From NCBI GenBank assembly GCA_019419645.1, contig DXZN01000044.1, positions 1 to 18,233 of the forward strand: a stretch of 18,233 bases of DNA, in the 5' to 3' direction. How positions within the stretch are numbered: the stretch's first letter is position 1; each line of letters opens with the position of its first letter. The stretch comes from Collinsella sp. Lineage in GTDB: Bacteria > Actinomycetota > Coriobacteriia > Coriobacteriales > Coriobacteriaceae. Below the pieces are notes generated by a model, which ran no database searches, was not told the origin of the DNA, and worked only from the letters and a program-made list of their open reading frames with translations. This document shows positions 14,252 through 18,233 of this stretch, one piece after another. A program made the position numbers and the translations under genes.

Positions 14252-15061
14252 CTATTCGGTGAGCTCGGGGCCCTCGCCGGGCACGTATGCCTCGGCGCCC
14301 TCGACGCGGTTGATTTGAATAGTTCCAAAGATCTCGTCCTGGCTCAGTGTAAGAGAGCCGCGCTTGGCGAGCTCGAGCATGGCCAGGAAGGTGACGACAA
14401 GCTGTTCGGTGGTGGCATCGCCGTCCAACAGCTCGCTGAAGGTGCAGGTTTGGTGAGCCATGGTAAAGCGATCGACCGAGGCCACCGTCAGGTCGAGCGG
14501 CACGCGATGCGGTGCCACGTGCTCGGCTTCCAGCAGGAAAGTCTGGCGCTTGCCGTCCAGGTCGGCGCAGATGACGGCGAGGCCGCGCAGGGTAATGCCG
14601 GCCAGGTAGTCGGGCATAAGGCCCAAGAACTCGGGGTCGGGGCCGGCCACGCGCGGATGCATGCGGCTTTCGGCCTGCATGCGGGCGCCAAGGGCTGCCG
14701 CCGCGCCCTTAAACTGCTTGTAGGCAATCAGGCGCTGGATCAGGACCTCGCGTAGGGCGTCGCCGTCGAGCGCGCTGAGTTCCTCGAGGTCATCGTCGTC
14801 CTCGTCATCGTCGTCTGTCTTGCGCGGGGCCTCCTGGGGCACCAGCGAGGCGGCCTTGATGTCCAAAAGAGTTGCCGCGACCAGCAGAAAGTCGCTCGCC
14901 ACGTCCAGGTCCAGCGCCTCGATGCGCTCCACCTCGGCAAGGTACTGCTCGGCCACCTCGCTGATGGAGATGGCGCCGATATCTACTTTTTGGCTGGTTA
15001 CCAGCTGCAGCAACAGGTCGAACGGCCCGCTGTAGACCTGCGTCGACACGCGATACGACAT
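14252..15061 (-). CDS. scpA: Segregation and condensation protein A (kleisin)
   Basis: ScpA is the kleisin subunit that bridges the SMC heads in bacterial condensin. The 269 residues start with the family signature VYSGPFDLLLQLVTSQKVDI (9-28), followed by SDFLLVAATLLDIKA (56-70). A nearly pure Asp/Glu segment (83-94) lies in the flexible linker after the N-terminal helical domain. A C-terminal winged helix follows, around LLDGDATTEQLVVTFLAMLE to the end. The ATG is preceded by AAAGGAGGT at 5 bases, one of the strongest ribosome-binding sites in the window. An 84-base gap from the M50 gene precedes it, so a promoter here is possible but not evident. Confidence 0.96.
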   Translation of the reverse strand: MSYRVSTQVYSGPFDLLLQLVTSQKVDIGAISISEVAEQYLAEVERIEALDLDVASDFLLVAATLLDIKAASLVPQEAPRKTDDDDEDDDDLEELSALDGDALREVLIQRLIAYKQFKGAAAALGARMQAESRMHPRVAGPDPEFLGLMPDYLAGITLRGLAVICADLDGKRQTFLLEAEHVAPHRVPLDLTVASVDRFTMAHQTCTFSELLDGDATTEQLVVTFLAMLELAKRGSLTLSQDEIFGTIQINRVEGAEAYVPGEGPELTE

Positions 15062-15079
15062 CTTCGACCTCCTTTGACG

Positions 15080-15130
15080 GCGCCTTCGCGGCGCGGTTTG
15101 GGTACATGTTGCGACCGTTTTGCGCGGTCG
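15080..15130. other. Two short hairpins in the M50 protease-scpA gap
   Basis: CGACCG at 15112-15117 pairs with CGGTCG at 15125-15130 around a seven-base loop. GCGCC at 15080-15084 pairs with GGCGC at 15090-15094. Neither is followed by a U-run, so they are not standard intrinsic terminators. They could pause polymerase or shape the scpA leader. Both are simple pairings and could be chance in GC-rich DNA. Confidence 0.25.
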
Positions 15131-15145
15131 ACCTGTAAGTTTACC

Positions 15146-15829
15146 TTAGATGCCGGCGATTGCGAAGTTGAGCAGCTGCTCAGCAAGCGGATACACGGTA
15201 ACGTCGAAATAGCGGCCGATCACGTCGATGCCAGTCCACATGGGCAGCAGATACAGCACAATGATGAGTATGGGCATGGCGTATCGCTGCAGCTGGTAGT
15301 AGGTGGAGAGCGCCTTGCCTTTGAGGAACGGCACGATAATCGACGAGCCGTCAAGCGGCGGAATCGGAATGAGGTTGAAGAACGCGAGCGACAGGTTGAC
15401 CACGATAAAGGTGGCGCCGAAGTTCATGATCTGGGACGCCACGGCAAAGGACATGCTGGCGTAGAGGTTGCCGTACATTGCGTGCATGAGGGCGGCCGCG
15501 AGGCACGCGAGCGCGATGTTCGATGCGGGGCCGGCTGCGCTCACTAGGACCTCGTCACGCTTGGGGTGCTTGAGGTTGTTAAGGTAGACGGGGACGGGCT
15601 TGGCGAAGGCGAACACCGGGCCGCCGGCCGCGAGCATGAGCAGCGGCAGGATGATGGTGCCAAACAGGTCGATATGGTTAAGCGGGTTGAGCGACACGCG
15701 GCCGCGCGAACGGGCCGTCTTGTCGCCGAGCGCCCAGGCCGCGGCGGCGTGTGCGCTCTCGTGGATCACGATGCCCACGATGACGGCGACGGCGCTGGCG
15801 AGCAGGTTCATGAGGTAGCTGCTGGACAT
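15146..15829 (-). CDS. Site-2 protease family membrane metalloprotease (M50)
   Basis: An integral membrane zinc protease of 227 residues. The zinc-binding HExxH motif is HESAH (23-27), inside the first hydrophobic helix. The second active-site motif, FNLIPIPPLDGSS (151-163) with zinc ligand Asp160, lies in a later helix. The intervening SLNPLNHIDLFGTIILPLL (46-64) and KPVPVNLxxLK-like segment (77-87) are typical of the short M50B group without a PDZ domain. Such proteases cut transmembrane or near-membrane substrates, but many in this subgroup have no known target. The start follows AGGGGAG, and the next Met is at residue 7. It follows the small membrane protein by 9 bases. No anti-sigma factor or other obvious substrate gene is adjacent. 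Confidence 0.92.
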   Translation of the reverse strand: MSSSYLMNLLASAVAVIVGIVIHESAHAAAAWALGDKTARSRGRVSLNPLNHIDLFGTIILPLLMLAAGGPVFAFAKPVPVYLNNLKHPKRDEVLVSAAGPASNIALACLAAALMHAMYGNLYASMSFAVASQIMNFGATFIVVNLSLAFFNLIPIPPLDGSSIIVPFLKGKALSTYYQLQRYAMPILIIVLYLLPMWTGIDVIGRYFDVTVYPLAEQLLNFAIAGI

Positions 15830-15838
15830 GGCGCTCCC

Positions 15839-16135
15839 CTAGCGGACGCGACGCGAGGCGCGCGTGAGCAGGTAGTCGATCACAAACAGGATCACGGCGA
15901 CGATGGCGTAATCCAGGCGGAACACGCCGCCAAATGGCGACGTGATGACGCCGTAGCCGGCGATGACGCTCGGCAGCGCGCGCGAAAGCTCGACGACAAA
16001 GCCGACGATCTGCAGCTTGGCGGTGAGGCCGCTAAAGCACAGCAGCACGGTCATCGCGCTCATAAAGATGCCGCAGATGCGACAGGCGATGGCGATGATG
16101 CTCATCGCCACGGCGGCGGCTTTACGAGAGTTCAC
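15839..16135 (-). CDS. Small hydrophobic membrane protein, function unknown (GTG start)
   Basis: I do not recognise a family. The 98-residue product has two or three predicted membrane segments: about 8-36 (AVAMSIIAIACRICGIF onward), possibly 42-64, and 74-92. It ends in a positively charged tail (RASRRVR), consistent with a cytoplasmic C-terminus. The GTG at 16135 was chosen because GAGGAG lies 7 bases upstream, inside the ABC-F coding end. The first in-frame ATG (16105) has no ribosome-binding site, and the longer frame to 16255 is a shadow of the ABC-F gene. It overlaps ABC-F by 14 bases and lies 9 bases before the M50 protease, so it is probably co-translated with both. A role with the neighbouring membrane protease is only a guess from position. 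Confidence 0.72.
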   Translation of the reverse strand: MNSRKAAAVAMSIIAIACRICGIFMSAMTVLLCFSGLTAKLQIVGFVVELSRALPSVIAGYGVITSPFGGVFRLDYAIVAVILFVIDYLLTRASRRVR

Positions 16136-18155
16136 GCGCGGTCTCCTCTTCGATCTGGGTGGAAAGCTCCAGCCATTCGTCCTCGAGCTTGGGCAGCTCT
16201 TGCTTAAGGCCGTTATATTCCCCCAGCGCGGCGTTGAACTTGTCTTGATCGGCATAAAGCTCTTCGCTTGCCATCAATTCCATAAGCTCGTCATAGCGGG
16301 CGCGCTTTTTGTCGAGCTCCGTCTCGATCTTCTTGAGCTGGTTACGCACGCCCTTGAGCTTTTTGTTGAGCGCAGCGCGGGCTTGGGCCTCGGCGCGCTT
16401 TTGCTCCTTGGTCTTTTTGCCCTCGGCAGGCTTGGGGGCGGCGACGGGGGTGTCGGCCTGGGCGGCGCTGGCCTTGGTGGACTTGGTCGTGGCCGGCGCG
16501 CTCTCCGTGGACGCCTCGGCGGCGGCGCGGGCTGCGAGGTCCTCGCGCTTGTAGAGGTAGTAGTCGTAGTCGCCGTCGTAGACCGTGACTTGGCCGTCGC
16601 GGATGTCGATGACGCGGTTGGCCACGGCGCGCACCAGGTGTTCGTCGTGGCTGATCAGCACGATGGTGCCGGGGAAGTTTTGCAGGGCGTTCTCGAGCAT
16701 GTCCACCGAGTCGATGTCTAGGTGGTTGGTGGGCTCGTCCAGGCACAGGAGCGCCTCGGGGGCCACGAGCATCTTGGCCAGGGCCAGACGCGCTTTTTCG
16801 CCGCCGGAGAGGACGCGAACCTGCTTCTCGATGGAATCGTTGTCGCTAAACAGGAAGGCGCCCAGTAGGCTGCGCTGCTGTGGCACGGTCCACTTGGGCG
16901 TGACGGTGTCGATCTCTTGCAGGACGGTGTTGGACTCGGTCATGCCCTCGAGTGCGTGCTGGGCGTAGTAGGCCACGCCCACGTTGGTGCCCAGGTCCCG
17001 GGTGCCGGTGGTGGGCGGCTCCAGGCCGGCGAGGATCTTCATGAGCGTGGACTTGCCAGCGCCGTTGGGGCCGACGAGCGCCACGTGCTCGCCGCGGTAG
17101 AGCTTGAGGTCGATGTCGCTGTAGATGTGCTTGTTGCCGTAGGACTTGGAGACGCCCTCCAGGCCCACGACCATGTCGCCAGAGCGCGGCGGGTCGGGGA
17201 ACTTAAAGTCGATGTGCTTGTGGCCCTCGGGTAGGATGACAAGCTCCTTTTTGATCTGCTCGATCTTGCGGATGCGCTCCTGGGCCTGGGCTGCCTTGGT
17301 GGGCTTGTAGCGGAACTTGTCGACGAAGACCTGCATGTGGGCGATGTCGCGCTCCTGGGCGGCGCGCTTGGCGCGCATCTGCTCCAGGTTGTCCTCGCGC
17401 TGCTTGAGGTAGCTGCTGTAGTTGCCGGTGTAGGTGGTCACGCGGCGGTTCTCGAGGGCGGCGACGTGGTCGACGCAGGCGTCCATGAAGGCGCGGTCGT
17501 GGCTGACGATGAGGACGGCGCCGTCGTAGTTGGCGATAAAGCCGCGCAGCCACTGGACGCTTTCGAGGTCCAGGTGGTTGGTGGGCTCGTCCAGCAGCAG
17601 CAGGTCGGGGTGGCGCAGGAAGAGCTTGGCGAGCGCGATGCGCATCTGCCAGCCGCCCGAGAACTCGGAGCATGGGCGCTCAAAGTCGGTGACCTTAAAG
17701 CCCAGGCCGGAAAGGATTTTGCGGGCGTTGCTCTCGAGCTCGTAGCCGCCCAGGTGCTCAAAGCGGTCCTGGACCTGGCCGTACTCGTTAAGGAGTGCGT
17801 CGACGTCCTTGCCCTGCTCGGAGAGCTCGGTGATCTGGGCCTGCAGCTCGTTAGCGCGCTCGCCCATGCGGCGGATTTCCTTGGCGGCGGCCATGACCTC
17901 GGCAAGGATGGTGGTGTCCTTGTGCTCCAGATTAGTTTCCTGCTCTAGGTAGCCCACCTGGCAGTCCTTGGCGTACTGGACCTGGCCGGCGTCGGGGCTG
18001 TCGATGCCCATGATGATTTTGAGCATGGTGGTTTTGCCGGCGCCGTTAGGGCCCACGAGCGCGAAGCGCTCGCCGGGGTTGATCTGGAAGGACGCGCCGC
18101 TAAAGAGGACGCGCGCGCCGAAGCTTTTTTCGATCTTGTCGACCAGGAGGATCAT
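16122..18155 (-). CDS. ABC-F family ATP-binding cassette protein
   Basis: A soluble protein of 677 residues with two ABC domains and no membrane part, as in ABC-F translation factors. Domain 1 has Walker A GPNGAGKTT (35-43), signature FSGGWQ (165-170) and Walker B with LLLDEPTNHLD (186-196). The linker (about 240-320) is the charged helical P-site-tRNA interaction motif, including VFVDKFRYKPTKAAQAQERI. Domain 2 has GPNGAGKST (362-370), LSGGEKARLALAK (449-461) and CLDEPTNHLD (471-480). An Ala-rich, Lys/Glu-rich linker leads to a C-terminal coiled coil (about 585-677), seen in Uup/YdiF-like members. These proteins bind the ribosomal E site and rescue stalled or drug-inhibited ribosomes. Housekeeping versus antibiotic-protective function cannot be decided from sequence. 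ATG 18155 follows AAAGGCGG. Confidence 0.94.
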   Translation of the reverse strand: MILLVDKIEKSFGARVLFSGASFQINPGERFALVGPNGAGKTTMLKIIMGIDSPDAGQVQYAKDCQVGYLEQETNLEHKDTTILAEVMAAAKEIRRMGERANELQAQITELSEQGKDVDALLNEYGQVQDRFEHLGGYELESNARKILSGLGFKVTDFERPCSEFSGGWQMRIALAKLFLRHPDLLLLDEPTNHLDLESVQWLRGFIANYDGAVLIVSHDRAFMDACVDHVAALENRRVTTYTGNYSSYLKQREDNLEQMRAKRAAQERDIAHMQVFVDKFRYKPTKAAQAQERIRKIEQIKKELVILPEGHKHIDFKFPDPPRSGDMVVGLEGVSKSYGNKHIYSDIDLKLYRGEHVALVGPNGAGKSTLMKILAGLEPPTTGTRDLGTNVGVAYYAQHALEGMTESNTVLQEIDTVTPKWTVPQQRSLLGAFLFSDNDSIEKQVRVLSGGEKARLALAKMLVAPEALLCLDEPTNHLDIDSVDMLENALQNFPGTIVLISHDEHLVRAVANRVIDIRDGQVTVYDGDYDYYLYKREDLAARAAAEASTESAPATTKSTKASAAQADTPVAAPKPAEGKKTKEQKRAEAQARAALNKKLKGVRNQLKKIETELDKKRARYDELMELMASEELYADQDKFNAALGEYNGLKQELPKLEDEWLELSTQIEEETARELS
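16143..16148 (-). promoter_or_regulatory. Ribosome-binding site supporting the GTG start of the small membrane protein
   Basis: GAGGAG on the minus strand is 7 bases before GTG (16133-16135) and lies within the last codons of the ABC-F gene. It is the main evidence for a non-ATG start here. Confidence 0.65.
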
Positions 18156-18186
18156 GCTGCCGCCTTTGACCTTGTGTGCCTATATG

Positions 18187-18215
18187 AAAAAAGGCCCCAA
18201 CTTGCGTTGGAGCCT
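18187..18215 (-). terminator. Intrinsic terminator or attenuator just upstream of the ABC-F gene
   Basis: On the minus strand, GGCTCCAAC (18206-18214) pairs with GTTGGGGCC (18193-18201) around a four-base loop, with one G-U pair and an extra closing A-T pair. Six T residues follow (18187-18192). It ends only 31 bases before the ABC-F ATG. It may close an upstream gene that lies outside the window, or be an attenuator in the ABC-F leader. The remaining 18 bases to the right edge show nothing recognisable. Confidence 0.82.
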
Positions 18216-18233
18216 CATTCAATGCTCGGGTGG

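Noticed and set aside
15839..16255. Longer 138-codon version of the small membrane protein
   Set aside because: The first 40 codons only mirror the ABC-F C-terminus and are hydrophilic and basic. The GTG at 16135 has a well-spaced ribosome-binding site.
16122..18155. ABC transporter for drug export
   Set aside because: The protein has two ABC domains in tandem with the charged tRNA-interaction linker and no membrane segment, and no permease gene adjoins it. This is the ABC-F translation-factor architecture.

Overview
The window is GC-rich, with strong G/C third-position codon bias. Its gene order and protein sequences fit a high-GC Gram-positive of the class Coriobacteriia, most likely Collinsella or a close relative. 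I recognise this from the run scpA-scpB-rluB-cmk-plsC-ispH-DUF512-der-plsY-gpsA, the actinobacterial coiled-coil/zinc-ribbon plus Nif3-like pair, and the general look of the proteins. The genus is inference; no database was searched.

Layout. At the left edge, on the plus strand, is the 3' end of a sensor histidine kinase (1-315), with a probable terminator hairpin about 110 bases after it. Next comes a stretch of roughly 600 bases without a convincing gene (316-922). It is visibly richer in A+T than its surroundings and unusually full of inverted repeats. A minus-strand tRNA-Pro(GGG) with encoded CCA follows, with its own candidate promoter and a clear rho-independent terminator. From 1080 to 18155 there are seventeen tightly packed genes, all on the minus strand. 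In transcription order (right to left) they are: an ABC-F ATPase, a small membrane protein, an M50-type membrane metalloprotease, scpA, scpB, rluB, cmk, plsC, ispH, a DUF512 radical-SAM protein, der, plsY, gpsA, rpe, a cysteine desulfurase, a Nif3-like protein, a coiled-coil zinc-ribbon protein and coaBC. Most junctions are overlaps or gaps under 20 bases; only M50/scpA (84 bases) and rluB/cmk (65 bases) are looser. At the right edge, a terminator hairpin lies only about 31 bases upstream of the ABC-F start.

How the genes work together. The string is housekeeping in character: chromosome condensation (scpA, scpB), ribosome assembly and translation (rluB, der, ABC-F), CMP recycling (cmk), phosphatidic acid synthesis (gpsA makes glycerol-3-phosphate, plsY and plsC acylate it), isoprenoid precursors (ispH), the pentose phosphate pathway (rpe), sulfur mobilisation (cysteine desulfurase, whose product could supply the Fe-S enzymes IspH and the radical-SAM protein) and coenzyme A (coaBC). 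Repeated stop/start overlaps and Shine-Dalgarno sites inside upstream genes suggest broad translational coupling.

I saw no CRISPR array, phage gene, transposase, defence system or toxin-antitoxin pair. The points that deserve a second look are the dyad-rich intergenic segment beside the tRNA, the hairpin ahead of the ABC-F gene, the poorly characterised DUF512 radical-SAM protein and small membrane protein, and two departures from family motifs (zinc ribbon, PlsC).
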